Source: Allolobophora icterica | Taxonomy: Eukaryota > Annelida > Clitellata > Crassiclitellata > Lumbricidae | Length of the DNA: 64,000 nt | Assembly (NCBI GenBank): GCA_963556255.1 | Contig: OY744605.1 | Location: 69,062,610 to 69,126,609, forward strand | Reading direction: 5' to 3' | In this document: one piece after another, positions 47,270 through 59,158 of the stretch | How positions within the stretch are numbered: the stretch's first letter is position 1 | Layout of the letters: each line of letters starts with the position of its first letter | Made by a program: the position numbers and the translations under genes | Notes under the pieces: model-generated | The model's input: the letters and a program-made list of their open reading frames with translations, nothing else | Told to the model about the DNA's origin: nothing | Databases searched by the model: none

Positions 47270-49890
47270 AGAGATATATACTCCGAAGCCAGGACAGAAA
47301 TCATACAAAGTAGTGGCACGCACAGTGTTTCCAACAATTGAAATAGAATCATTTAATCCATTTGTCCTTCAGCAGTGAAAAGAATGCTATGGACAGACTG
47401 ATAAAAAAAATTAATTTATCACCCCCAATATCAGTCATCAATCTCATCCTCAGAATCAAGCCATCATCATCACCATCACCATCATCATCATCTTCATCGT
47501 AATCAACTACAGAAACAACTTCTACGATGCATGTATTTGCATATCAGGCTTTCATTTTCATTTTAAAAACTTTTGATTTCGCAATAGTCCTTGGCTATAT
47601 TTCTGTACAATTTCAGATGGTCATTTTGCAACAATTCTTGTCAAAGAATGTATTTACATATTCAGGTTGCAAGTAGCATCTTCGAGGTACGACATGGAAA
47701 TTCTAGTGTCTTGCCCTGTATTCACGGATGCGACCAACGGATCGTCAACCGAAATAGTGGCATCTCTTCTGTCGAAAAACGGTAAGTCTAAAAAACACAT
47801 AAATCAGCATTATATTTGTACAAAAGTTCAAAATTTGAAATAGAACGAATAACAAGCACATAAAAAGTGCATTGAAACAAAACAAATTCTAATACTGTGT
47901 TCTCAGTTCTCTCGTTTCAAATATTTTTCTGACGAAAGCAGCGTCATAGATATTTGTTTCCGAACACTTTCTAGCACCTCTGTGTTTTACGACCCTCACA
48001 GGCGTTATAGAATAGTAGGCCTATAATAGAATATAGTAGGTCTAATAATGAATCCCAACAGGCGTCTTATTGATTATTAGGGGACGGATTTTTCACGTAT
48101 TTACTCTTAGTTTAAAGTTTAATCCCGAAGGATCATTGCGACCTTGAGTAAACAGTATTTCTATATTTAAAACAACAACCGTAATTATATGTACTAAGAC
48201 ATTAAGTACCTCCAGTAAGTACCTCCAAAATGCGCTAGCGCATCTCTGAAAAGAACAGGGCGTTCACAAAATCATAAATACTCTTTAAGCCTTTTTCTCA
48301 CGTAAGGGATTCCACTTACCTGAAATAAAGAAAACATGAATAAAAAATTATATAATAATTCATTTGGGTAGCAGTCCATCGTGGAAATGCTATATATTAT
48401 CTTCCGATAACATCATCCTCTAAAACCTCTGCGAAGGCGCTCAGACAATGCTTTAGCGTAAGCTCAGGCACTGCTTTAAAACTTATGCCAAGATCCTAAA
48501 TAAAAAATAAACAAATAATAAAGCATAATTACACGTTGGTGCAAACACAAGCGATATCTTCTTCCTTTCTTGTTGATCTGTGACGGCGAGGGGAATACAG
48601 ATGTTTACGAAGTCCGCTGTGCAGTCTTTCACTTCTCTGTCGCTATCTTTCGTTAGCAGTTTTAGTGTCGGACACTACAATAAGTGAACGGAAATTGCCT
48701 TTACTTGCTTGCTTGTAGGTATGTATTGGTAATTTTAATTGGAGATTTATACAGAAGACACTTTTCAGAGCCGCTCTTGCGCTACCATATAATGATCAAT
48801 GTCGTTGAGAACTGAAAGTTCATCTGTAAGTAAAACAATGTAATAAAAAAAAACAGTTGCGTTTCCACGCACACAGTTGGAATCCAACCAAGGGATTTCC
48901 ATCTAAATTGACAGATAGCATCGCGCTCAGATTATCTGGACCCATCCGCGTCGATAGTGTGGAGCGATATCAGGTGGTAGCGTCCGCAAAACACGATAAT
49001 TCCACAGCCCAGCGGTACCCTTCATTTACGGAAGATGACGCACGTCTGGCTATTGCTCGAGGCACCAGGTGCACGTAGAACATGTATTCGTTCCCCGCCG
49101 GTCGGAATCAGCAACTGACGGTCGAGGTCATTGCAAAGACTAGGCCCTAGCGTTGTTCGTCCTCTGCAAAGACGAAGATTAGCCGGAAGCAGACGGAGCA
49201 TATGCGGTCCGTAGATCCAAGACTTGATCGCACCCAAGGAAGCTATTTCTCTTCATGCTGTCACGTAGGCCAAGAAAACATGCGAAGAAGAAAGTACCGT
49301 CAAAACGTACAAAATCCGCAGCAGAATGGTCTCCACTCCAACGTCTTTACATATGTGAACTGGACCAAGAAAAGGAACCACTTGTCGCTTATTAGATCTT
49401 CCGGAAAATGAGTTTTTCTTAAAACCGCGATTAGACCTAGACTTTGATTTTTGCGTTGAATGAATGCAACTGCATCTCTGGCTCACATGTGGGTTTGATT
49501 TTTATTTGCGATTTCCCGCCAAATAATATTCTACTGTATATGTTCACATTTTGGAGCAAACGACCTGAAACATGTATCTAGATTTCCTTAAGATTTTTAG
49601 GTTATAGGAAATGTTGACAAGTCCATTCCAGCCAAGTGACCCCTTTTCCCGGCCGAAGTCACAATTATAGGCCTACTGAGCAAATATTCTGCATTTAGGC
49701 AAATTATCTGCCGAAATGACATAGAAAGCGAGTAACGACAGGCTTGGCCAGCGACATAGGCTACGCAGACGATCAATGTCTATTGGTACACGTGTACTTG
49801 CATGTACATGAATATGTGCACGTAGGCCTATGTGTACGAACGTACGTACGTGTGTATGGGTATAATATGCATATGGTTGTGCGTGTATCC
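47270..49890. other. no gene recognised
   Basis: A short (CAT)n tract at 47460-47500. Open frames on both strands at 48860-49490 have normal composition but no motif I know. No repeat family was identified. Confidence 0.35.
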
Positions 49891-49899
49891 AGTTATCGT

Positions 49900-50254
49900 C
49901 CACCCTCAGACTTGGATTACTGCCCCAATCGGAGTTGGAGCACCTCTGAACGACTTCAGACTCATAATTGAACTCCTAAACTACCCACATGAAGCCATTT
50001 CCAGCACAACAAGGAAAACACTGGGACGTCATCTATGGTACCTATCTGAGGAGCCGGTCGGATTGGTTCTTTTTGAGTCCAGGGTGTCTGTGGAGATGAA
50101 GAGACTGATGTTAGCCACCATGGAAGACCCAGCCCCAGATCATCCACCAAAGCGACCAAGAGTGCACCGGGGCCCTGAAGCAGTTCTACACGATAAACAC
50201 AAAACGACTCTTTTCCATACTTGGCCTTCCTCATACATTTCCTTGTATTGAACC
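49900..50254 (+). pseudogene. exon-like coding fragment, unnamed family
   Basis: After a polypyrimidine-poor caccctcag, the frame reads TWITAPIGVGAPLNDFRLII, ELLNYPHEAISSTTRKTLGR, HLWYLSEEPVGLVLFESRVS, VEMKRLMLATM and then diverges to a stop at 50251. The HLWYLSEExxGLxxFxxxVSxExKxxM pattern is one I associate with unnamed invertebrate proteins linked to mobile elements, but I cannot name the family. A continuing open stretch in another frame at about 50236-50370 (EWNEETFQEALRIINGLAVV) suggests a frameshift and a longer original exon. Confidence 0.4.
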
Positions 50255-50805
50255 AGTCTGAATGGAATGAAGAAGAAACATTCCAGGAGGCCTTGCGCAT
50301 CATCAATGGGTTGGCAGTCGTCAGAGACAGGGCTGGGCGAGGCATGGCCCTCATTCAGGAAAAGAATGAGGGTACGTTTCTAGACATCAGTTAATAATTT
50401 TAACATATTTGTTTGCAGGTAGAAAGTACACATTCAGTTCGATAAGCAATAAAAATTGATTAGTGCTACAATGGACAGTTAATTATTATGTAGGCCTACT
50501 GTAGCATTGCATCATTTCCCATTGTACGAAGTATCACTAATATTCTAAACTTTACAGCTCGAGGGCCACCTCTAAATATTATCCGATTTTAATGAAATTT
50601 TTTATAGAATTTTATTTCTATGAACCTAACAACTTGGGAGGGTGAGAGGTAGAAAAAGCAAAAAAATATTTTTTACACTACGCTAAGAGACACCCTAATA
50701 GGGATAGAATATTTAAACTATTCCAAGACAGAGTTATACGAACGCTGTGCTAGATAGAATTAACTTTCAATTTTTATTTCGGTTTGAATTATCCTAAGGA
50801 TAGTA

Positions 50806-50841
50806 ATACATACATACATGCGTACATACATACATACATAC

Positions 50842-50872
<31 letters not shown>

Positions 50873-51072
50873 CATACATACATACATACATACATACATA
50901 CATACATACATACATACATACATACATACATACATACATACATACATACATACATACATACATACATACATACATACATACATACATACATACATACATA
51001 CATACATACATACATACATACATACATACATACATACATACATACATACATACATACATACATAAATACATA
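50806..51072. repeat. (CATA)n microsatellite
   Basis: Over 60 CATA units. Frames reading YIHTYIHT or MYVCMYVC on either strand are artefacts of the repeat. Confidence 0.97.
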
Positions 51073-52594
51073 CATATATACATGCCTCTTCGAGTGTAAT
51101 GTGTGTCCTCTGTGTAATTTGATGCACCCATTTCCATTCATGGCCTAATTTCATTCGTCTTTCCTTGCATAACCGAACCTCACCTGGCTATGCTTCAATT
51201 GCTTTACCTTTTAAGTGTCACGTCGTACCATACAATATATACCAAGTGTAAGTCACAACTCGCCCGTCCGCCCCAACAGCATTTAAATGTGCAAACTTTT
51301 TAAAAGAGTTCCAAATAATAAGACATTTTAAAAATTATTTGTTGAATTATCTTCAAGTTTTGTAGGGACATAGGATGCTGTTGTGCTTAATTTGAAATCA
51401 TGACAACGGACGGAGGAGTGCCTAATTTCTGTGATGAGTAGGCCTAATCATACATAATTTTGTAGATACGCTTATTACATTATAACTATTTCAACTATAA
51501 TTGGCGTTATATATAATATCCAGACAGACATTAAAGTATGTTGATATATTGCTTATCGGGGCTCCTTATAAAGTTTCAGTTACTTAAATGAATTGATATT
51601 TTCGACAATGAGTTTTTGGCTCAAAGCAAGACAGCAATGTGAAGAGAGGTGGAAGAGAAAGTAATAGCCTAGAAGAAGATGATGAAGTAAAAGGCAGTGT
51701 TCGAAAGGTGAACGCGTAAGAAAACCCTGCCGGATAGTCCATGAGCATTTCCAGTAAGGGTCCCATATAATATGTGAATTTTAATATATATTCCTATATG
51801 GACCCAGTGTGGACATGCTCGCAGGGAGGGCGCTGGACCGCAAGCAAAAGTCCCGTCTTGCCGAACGCAATGTTTCATCACAGAGAAAGACCGCCTCGTT
51901 CTATGCATACAATAAAATTTATCACATATATGCCCTTTGAGGCCCATATCATAGACCTAAAAGGACACTATAGATTGTAGCCCGTACGATCCATCGAGCG
52001 TTCGAAGGGTGTTACCGCCTTCGTGATTGCTAGTCTCCTTCTCTGCTCGTCATTTGGCGGCTAAGCTCTAGGACCACCTTAGGTTAAATATTATGAAGTA
52101 GGCAAATAAGTTTGCTGACTGAGCAGCATAGTTTATTCTGTAATGCAAACTGTAGGTGATTTAAATGTACCGTTGAGTGCTATAGTTAATAGTAAGCTTA
52201 TAGCGAAGTATGTCGTATTTAATGGCTTCAAAACATCATCGCGCAACCTTATTGGCCAGTAGTTACACTCAGGAAAGTAATGTATGTTGTCGTGTGCAGT
52301 ATAATGTGGTCTCTCCGCGCCTAGACACGCTGTGTAACCGAAATCAACAGCTCAACTTTACGTCGCATTAGTTTCTGCGTTGATGCTAAATTGCTACAGT
52401 GCATTATTTTTGAAAAGGTACACGTTCTCCATGGAAACAGATGACGTCACATGTAATTGTTGCGAACAGGCATTACTGTGACATCACAGTAGCAGAAGCT
52501 TTTACTGATTGAAATGATATAATAATATATAATAATAATAATAATATAATAATAATAATAATAATAATATAATAATAATAATAATATATAATAA

Positions 52595-52803
52595 CAACAA
52601 TGTCGGGTGACCCACTCGAGACAATTCACTTGTTCCAGCGCCTCTCTGTATGCACTCAACGATTTAACGCCGTCGCTTTTCGAGGCACATTTGCACAGTT
52701 AATCGTTGACGATGACCGCTAAACTCTGGAACTTAACTCTTCTAAGGCAGTTTCAAAGTGTCTGAGGGATCATTTTAAATAATAAAATTTGTTTATAATA
52801 AAA

Positions 52804-52845
<42 letters not shown>
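52595..52845 (+). pseudogene. truncated retroelement 3' end with (AAT)n tails
   Basis: ATGTCGGGTGACCCACTCGA begins a frame identical in type to the end of the 52846-53459 fragment (FQRLSVCTQRFNAVAFRGTF), ending in a stop at about 52721-52723. A 3' UTR follows to aataaaatttgtttataata and an AAT tract. AAT tracts on both sides suggest tandem insertion of 5'-truncated copies of one element. Confidence 0.6.
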
Positions 52846-52846
<1 letters not shown>

Positions 52847-53459
52847 TGGCGATAGGCTTACGCCTGGGACTACACCTCAGTGCACCACATCAGTGTCAAT
52901 GTGGCGAGACAACTGATCAAGGAGGTCACCATGGTCTGGTCTGCAAACAATCTGGAGGACGAGCCAGCAGACACTTCGCAATGAATGACATCATTTGGAG
53001 AGCCCTTCAGCGAGCGGACACCCCTAGCACCAAAGAACCTCCAGGGCTTTTCCGTAACGACGGCAAGCGACCTGACGGCGCGACGCTAGTTCCATGGTCG
53101 CGAGGCAAATACATCGCCTGGGATGCCACCAGCGTCCATAGATGCGCTGCTTCTTACATCCACTTGACGTCGACAACGCCTGGGGCAGCGGCGGAACTGG
53201 CCGCGACGCGAAAAAACATGAAGTATGCAGCCCTTCCTACTACGCATAGCTTGTCCCCATTGCACTCGAAACTCTGGGCCCCATCAACAGATCTGGCCGT
53301 GAATTCATTACAGAGTTAGGCCGGCGACTGACAACAATGTCGGGTGACCCACTCGATACAATTCACTTGTTCCAGCGCCTCTCTATATGCACTCAACGAT
53401 TTAACGCCGTCGCTTTTCGAGGCACATTTGCACAGTTAATCGTGGACGAGGACCGCTAA
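52846..53459 (+). pseudogene. retroelement C-terminal domain with CCHC and RPD...D motifs (copy 1)
   Basis: The open frame reads VAIGLRLGLHLSAPH, then CQCGETTDQGGHHGLVC (C-x-C-x8-H-x4-C zinc knuckle), GGRASRHFAMNDIIWRALQR, then DGKRPDGATLVPW...YIAWDAT. Near 53250 the frame is lost and resumes +1/-1 as FITELGRRLTTMSGDPLDTI, HLFQRLSICTQRFNAVAFRG to a TAA at 53457-53459. The CCHC knuckle followed by RPD and, 15 residues on, D-x-T resembles the restriction-like endonuclease region at the C-terminus of R2/R4/NeSL-type non-LTR retrotransposons. That assignment is inference; proteins of this sequence type are common next to RTs in invertebrates. Confidence 0.6.
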
Positions 53460-53493
53460 ACTCTGGATCTTAACGCTTCTAAGACAGTTTCAA

Positions 53494-53559
<66 letters not shown>

Positions 53560-53656
53560 CTCTTCTTTAATTAAGCGCCTGCAAACGCACTGCGTTGTAC
53601 ATTGAACATACATATAGTAGAAACGGGTAACATAACATATATATATATATATACAA

Positions 53657-53778
53657 CATGGGTTAAGATTGTGGTAACATAACTGGCGTGAAGAGCAAGC
53701 GGTAGCGGGATCGCTTTCCGCAACCCTACCTACCGCTTGCTCTTCACGCCAGTTATGTTACCACAATCTTAACCCATG
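53657..53778. repeat. perfect hairpin, 49-bp arms, 24-nt loop (copy 1)
   Basis: Left arm 53657-53705 starts catgggttaagattgtggta; right arm 53730-53778 is its exact reverse complement. It is preceded by (AT)n. An identical structure occurs in copy 2 (59996-60117). Copy 3 has no counterpart. Confidence 0.97.
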
Positions 53779-54198
53779 AAACATGAGTAGGATGATGGAG
53801 AACGGGTTATGATGATCATGCGAGGAAAGGATAAATACATTGAAAATGCAGTGACACACACGCCCTCCCATCCACACACACACAACACGCCTACACAAAG
53901 ACCTCAGAAACAAACAAACAAGCAAACACACACACACAGGCAAACGCGTCATCCAATGTAAACTTAGGAGGCTGTGTCTTTTTGCGAATGATTTTTCTAA
54001 ACTATCCACGTGTTATTCATGTTAGGCACCCAAAGACAATGGACACAGAACTAAATTTGATTTGTAGGCCTAAATTGTTGTTACTCACATTTCATAAATA
54101 TCGTCACTCACACGTTTAATAATGATAATCTAAGAACTTCTGCAGCGCCACTTTCATAATGCTCAAGGCATCAGTGTATGGTTGCTATAGTAAAATTA

Positions 54199-54302
54199 CT
54201 GAATTGCACTTACTCATCCTAAACTCTGCACCAAAGACGTAGGCACAGGATGAAGCTCACACGTTTTCGGGGCAGAGTTTAGGATGAGTAAGTGCAATTC
54301 AG
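54199..54302. repeat. perfect hairpin, 31-bp arms, 42-nt loop (copy 1)
   Basis: ctgaattgcacttactcatc (54199) pairs with gatgagtaagtgcaattcag (to 54302). It lies at the junction of an inverted LINE segment: in copy 3 the LINE runs forward from 42890, in copies 1 and 2 it runs backward from here. The same structure is at 60543-60646. Confidence 0.95.
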
Positions 54303-54661
54303 TGCTTGTAATCTTACGGAGGGTAGAAAGACGGAAGCTGGTAGGCGGTGGAGCAGTGGAGGTTGCACTTCGGATTGTTGAGATCTTTGCGGTCAGCCTC
54401 TCCAGGAACACATCGGCTGTGAAGGGTGACGGTGTCTGTGTAGCCAACCGCCCACTGGCGACCAAGGAGGCCATTGAAGGCGGACCAACGTTTCTTAGAA
54501 TCGTACGTCCGATCGGCGGGTAATGACCGCCTCCCAGTAGTCCTGCTCCCGATGCCGATAGAAGGAGTGCATTTTCGCGAACAAAACGAATCCAGCCATC
54601 TTATCGCTCGCTGAGCGCGTTCAGTAATTTCGTTCAACGAATAGTCGGATTCTTCTCTCAA
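54215..54661 (-). pseudogene. inverted LINE fragment (linker region), copy 1
   Basis: Minus-strand frames (54661-54314 and 54474-54214) match the LINE linker at 42884-43260, for example ADVFLERLTAKISTIRSATS and LHLLILNSAPKTCELHPVPT. Forward in copy 3, inverted here. Confidence 0.8.
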
Positions 54662-54699
54662 AATCGGATCACCCTCTTTTGTGCTAGTTATATAAAATT

Positions 54700-54929
54700 T
54701 ATTTATTTATTTCGGATATTTCTATAGCGCCTCCACAAGTCTGCTATTACTCAGAGGCGCTCCCGTCTACAGCATTGATACTGTGTCGGAGTTTTCACGC
54801 CGAAGCGCCACGAGCAATCGCGAGTGAAGGACTTGCCCAAGGTCCGTACGCAAAGGCTAGAGTGGGATTCGAACCTGCAACCCTCCGGTCACAAGGCGCC
54901 GAACTTACCACTGAGCCACCACGCCCCAC
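54700..54929 (-). mobile_element. tRNA-derived SINE (family 2), copy 1
   Basis: Read on the minus strand: ggggcgtggtggctcagtgg, box A tggctcagtggta, box B ggttcgaatccc (complement of 54864-54875), a body with cttgggcaagtccttcactc as in V-SINE-like families, and an (AAAT)n tail. The cloverleaf is only partial and the body is long, so it is a SINE and not a tRNA gene. It is absent from the related edge at 38264-38412, giving the empty site. Confidence 0.88.
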
Positions 54930-54991
54930 AATAATGTGTAGGTTCTATTTAAGTCTTGCAGATAGCAACTCATGTCTGTATTGATCAAGTC

Positions 54992-56075
54992 ATTTATTGA
55001 AATTGAAACTCATACACACCAGAAATTGATTTTGAACCAATCTTAATTTTCACCTCGTAGGCAGGCCAGATCCTAGGGCAAGGCGAACGAGGCAGCCACT
55101 CTGAGTCCAGCGCTTTCATGGGCCCCGCGCTGCTGGCTAAATTTTTTTACTGTGATGGTATTGACTTAATTGCTTTTTGGTGCGACATATTGGTCCGGTT
55201 TAATTATATCAGCAAGTAATTTCAAAACACCTAAGTCGATCTTGCAACCAGAGCGTCTGATTTAAGGCGAGCGAGCGATCGCTCTCCTTGGCCTCTCTTC
55301 TAGGAAGGGTACCGGCGAGAGATTTACCGCTCGCCTAGCCGAGGCTTCTCACCGTCGGTTACAGTCGGTCGTCGCTCGTTGAGTTTGAGTTAGACTCCAA
55401 GACGATAGACGAACTTGGAGCCAGACCATTATTTTATTTACCTAACTGGGATTACATTGTACTTTAATTTACTTACTTGCGGCAGCGGTGAATGCGTGCC
55501 GTGACCTGTCCTAATTACTGCTGACTGATTACTCCAATTTCGTGCAATATGATTAGCCATTACAACAAGGCTGACACCTCACGCCGCGTGACATCGTCCG
55601 TAACATCACCAATTTCGGAAATTTTAAACAACATTGAGGGCGAAGATGAGCAAGTCGAATAATAATGTAAGCCCTACAGTTGAGCACGTAGGCCTATCTG
55701 TCATGAAAATTAGGCGACTCGTTCGATGTTGATGTAGTCGAAAGAGAAAACCGTCGGACTGCGAACAAAATTTACTGAAAGTCCTGCAGAAAGCACGCCG
55801 ATAAAATTCGAATGGTTTGCCGGCTGAAAGGTCAAGCCAAAAATGAGCGTTTAACGTATGCCGAAGGCTCAACCAACGTTGTGAAATCAGCCGTCACACG
55901 TCATCTTACGTTAGTGGTAGTGAATGTTCATTCATTCTGAGCATTTATATAGCACCTCTTCAAGAGACCTACTCAGATAACGGAACTGAAGTGAGATAGG
56001 GGAACTAGATGTGTACTATATGCAGCGATTGGAAAAATTACGAATACGATACACAAAATATGTTGTACACAAATG
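54992..56075. other. spacer between unit copies; no gene recognised
   Basis: Contains the pre-insertion form (gatcaagtcatttattgaaa) of the LTR-element site at 61336. The rest is unassigned; ctagggcaaggcgaacgagg at 55072 recalls decayed hAT interiors but no ends were found. Confidence 0.45.
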
Positions 56076-56139
56076 TTGCAGGCTATTATAAATAAATGCT
56101 TTAGTCTAGCATTTTATAGTGCACATAAACAATGTCGAT

Positions 56140-57016
56140 CAGTGTTTAATCTAGTCCCCCTCTTATAAGGGGGGACAAGGTTTGTGGGGGGACCAACAAG
56201 GGCGACCTTTATGGGAAATTTCATCCATGTTCAAAAATCAAACGACTTTTTGGGAAATTTAATATTTAAAAAAGTTGATAACCTTTTTTTAGTTATTTCT
56301 CCCACAAAACGTTACATCTTCTTCACTTTATTTCGGAAATCATCCCTGAGAAACTTTCATATATCTTATTCTATTATTTTATTCTAATATTACTCAACTC
56401 TGGATGGGGAAACATGTATCCGGGGGGAATTCCCCCAAAAAGGTGTAACATGACACAACATAACAAGGGTTTTATGTGTTAGAACCACTGCAAATTAACC
56501 TCGAACGCTTAATAGCCCAATTTTCCTAGCTTCTTCTTAAAAGCTGTGATAGTGCCCGCTGAGACAGCACTACCATCCAGACCATTCCACAAGTCTACAA
56601 CTCTTGCACTGAAGAATTTCTGTCCTAATGTTCCTTTCGGCTTCTTAAATAATTTATACATGTGTCCCCGAGTTGCCTTCTTCGGTGCTAATTCAAAGAA
56701 TCTCTCCCACTGTAATGCTTCCTTTCCAGTGATAATCTTATGAGCTTCGATAAGATCTCCCCTGCTCCTCCTTCTCTCCAGTGTTGTTAGTCCACATCTC
56801 TTCAACCTTTCTTCGTAGCTCAAATGCTTTTAGTCCCAAATCATTTTTTTAGCTCTTCTTTGCACTTTCTCCAGTTTTTCCATGTCCTGTTTCAGGTATG
56901 GATTCCATACCTGGATACAGTATTCTAACTACATCAAAATATAGCTTGCCTCCAGGGGGAAACAAAAATCCGGGGGGGGGGAAATTCCCCACAAATGGTG
57001 TCTAGATTAAACATTG
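56140..57016. mobile_element. hAT element carrying a LINE fragment
   Basis: Ends cagtgtttaatctag (56140) and ctagattaaacattg (to 57016) match at 14 of 15. Flanks aatgtcga (56131-56138) and aatgtcgg (57017-57024) agree at 7 of 8. Copy 3 has uninterrupted aacaatgtcggtgagca at about 39233. G- and C-run blocks lie near both ends. Confidence 0.82.
56512..56945 (-). pseudogene. LINE RT C-terminus nested in hAT
   Basis: The minus strand reads LEYCIQVWNPYLKQDMEKLE, KVQRRAKKMIWD, one stop, then HLSYEERLKRCGLTTLERRR, SRGDLIEAHKIITGKE, TRGHMYKLFKKPKG and FFSARVVDLWNGLDG to a stop at 56509-56511. This is a very widespread non-LTR RT C-terminus. One stop in about 140 codons indicates a fairly recent but 5'-truncated copy. 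Confidence 0.85.
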
Positions 57017-57186
57017 AATGTCGGTGAGCAGCAGCATTTTAATTGTATTTTGCCAGTGACTATTTCTGACAGAGGGGTAGGGATAGAATATTTAAACTAT
57101 TCCAAACCAGAGTTATACGAACGCTGGGCTACATGGAATCAACTTTCAATTTTTATTTCGGTTTGAATTATCCTAAGGATAGTAAT

Positions 57187-57370
57187 ACATACATACATGC
57201 GTACATACATACATACATACATACATACATACATACATACATACATACATACATACATACATACATACATACATACATACATACATACATACATACATAC
57301 ATACATACATACATACATACATACATACATACATACATACATACATACATACATACATACATACATAAAT
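57187..57370. repeat. (CATA)n microsatellite, copy 2
   Basis: Same tract as 50806-51072 but 76 bp shorter. Confidence 0.97.
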
Positions 57371-58846
57371 ACATACATATATACATGCCTCTTCGAGTGT
57401 AATGTGTGTCCTCTGTGTAATTTGATGCACCCATTTCCATTCATGGCCTAATTTCATTCGTCTTTCCTTGCATAACCGAACCTCACCTGGCTATGCTTCA
57501 ATTGCTTTACCTTTTAAGTGTCACGTCGTACCATACAATATATACCAAGTGTAAGTCACAACTCGCCCGTCCGCCCCAACAGCATTTAAATGTGCAAACT
57601 TTTTAAAAGAGTTCCAAATAATAAGACATTTTAAAAATTATTTGTTGAATTATCTTCAAGTTTTGTAGGGACATAGGATGCTGTTGTGCTTAATTTGAAA
57701 TCATGACAACGGACGGAGGAGTGCCTAATTTCTGTGATGAGTAGGCCTAATCATACATAATTTTGTAGATACGCTTATTACATTATAACTATTTCAACTA
57801 TAATTGGCGTTATATATAATATCCAGACAGACATTAAAGTATGTTGATATATTGCTTATCGGGGCTCCTTATAAAGTTTCAGTTACTTAAATGAATTGAT
57901 ATTTTCGACAATGAGTTTTTGGCTCAAAGCAAGACAGCAATGTGAAGAGAGGTGGAAGAGAAAGTAATAGCCTAGAAGAAGATGATGAAGTAAAAGGCAG
58001 TGTTCGAAAGGTGAACGCGTAAGAAAACCCTGCCGGATAGTCCATGAGCATTTCCAGTAAGGGTCCCATATAATATGTGAATTTTAATATATATTCCTAT
58101 ATGGACCCAGTGTGGACATGCTCGCAGGGAGGGCGCTGGACCGCAAGCAAAAGTCCCGTCTTGCCGAACGCAATGTTTCATCACAGAGAAAGACCGCCTC
58201 GTTCTATGCATACAATAAAATTTATCACATATATGCCCTTTGAGGCCCATATCATAGACCTAAAAGGACACTATAGATTGTAGCCCGTACGATCCATCGA
58301 GCGTTCGAAGGGTGTTACCGCCTTCGTGATTGCTAGTCTCCTTCTCTGCTCGTCATTTGGCGGCTAAGCTCTAGGACCACCTTAGGTTAAATATTATGAA
58401 GTAGGCAAATAAGTTTGCTGACTGAGCAGCATAGTTTATTCTGTAATGCAAACTGTAGGTGATTTAAATGTACCGTTGAGTGCTATAGTTAATAGTAAGC
58501 TTATAGCGAAGTATGTCGTATTTAATGGCTTCAAAACATCATCGCGCAACCTTATTGGCCAGTAGTTACACTCAGGAAAGTAATGTATGTTGTCGTGTGC
58601 AGTATAATGTGGTCTCTCCGCGCCTAGACACGCTGTGTAACCGAAATCAACAGCTCAACTTTACGTCGCATTAGTTTCTGCGTTGATGCTAAATTGCTAC
58701 AGTGCATTATTTTTGAAAAGGTACACGTTCTCCATGGAAACAGATGACGTCACATGTAATTGTTGCGAACAGGCATTACTGTGACATCACAGTAGCAGAA
58801 GCTTTTACTGATTGAAATGATATAATAATATATAATAATAATAATA

Positions 58847-58878
<32 letters not shown>

Positions 58879-59112
58879 TAATAATAATAATAATATATAA
58901 TAACAACAATGTCGGGTGACCCACTCGAGACAATTCACTTGTTCCAGCGCCTCTCTGTATGCACTCAACGATTTAACGCCGTCGCTTTTCGAGGCACATT
59001 TGCACAGTTAATCGTTGACGATGACCGCTAAACTCTGGAACTTAACTCTTCTAAGGCAGTTTCAAAGTGTCTGAGGGATCATTTTAAATAATAAAATTTG
59101 TTTATAATAAAA

Positions 59113-59157
<45 letters not shown>

Positions 59158-59158
<1 letters not shown>

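Larger units (their letters stand above)
50701..54991. repeat. duplicated unit, copy 1 (near-identical to 57080-61335)
   Basis: From the CATA tract onward this matches copy 2 nearly base for base at an offset of about 6.3 kb. Length differences fall mainly in microsatellites: copy 1 has 76 bp (19 units) more CATA, copy 2 more AAT. The first 65 bp carry six differences, far more than the rest. Left and right of the unit the two copies have unrelated flanks. Confidence 0.95.

Noticed and set aside
48857..49486. Overlapping frames on both strands as a possible gene
   Set aside because: No frame extends beyond 77 codons and no motif, splice pattern or repeat supports coding; left as unassigned.
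50784..51154. Long frames on both strands over the CATA tract (also 57133-57457)
   Set aside because: They are simple translations of a tetranucleotide repeat (YIHT, MYVC); every frame without a stop is open by composition.
53657..53778. Hairpin read as a bacterial transcription terminator
   Set aside because: The context is a eukaryotic genome, the arms are 49 bp and there is no U-tract; a foldback or small-RNA source is more plausible.
54840..54929. tRNA gene suggested by boxes A and B
   Set aside because: The pol III boxes belong to a SINE with a long non-tRNA body and AAAT tail, present in two places; the cloverleaf is incomplete.
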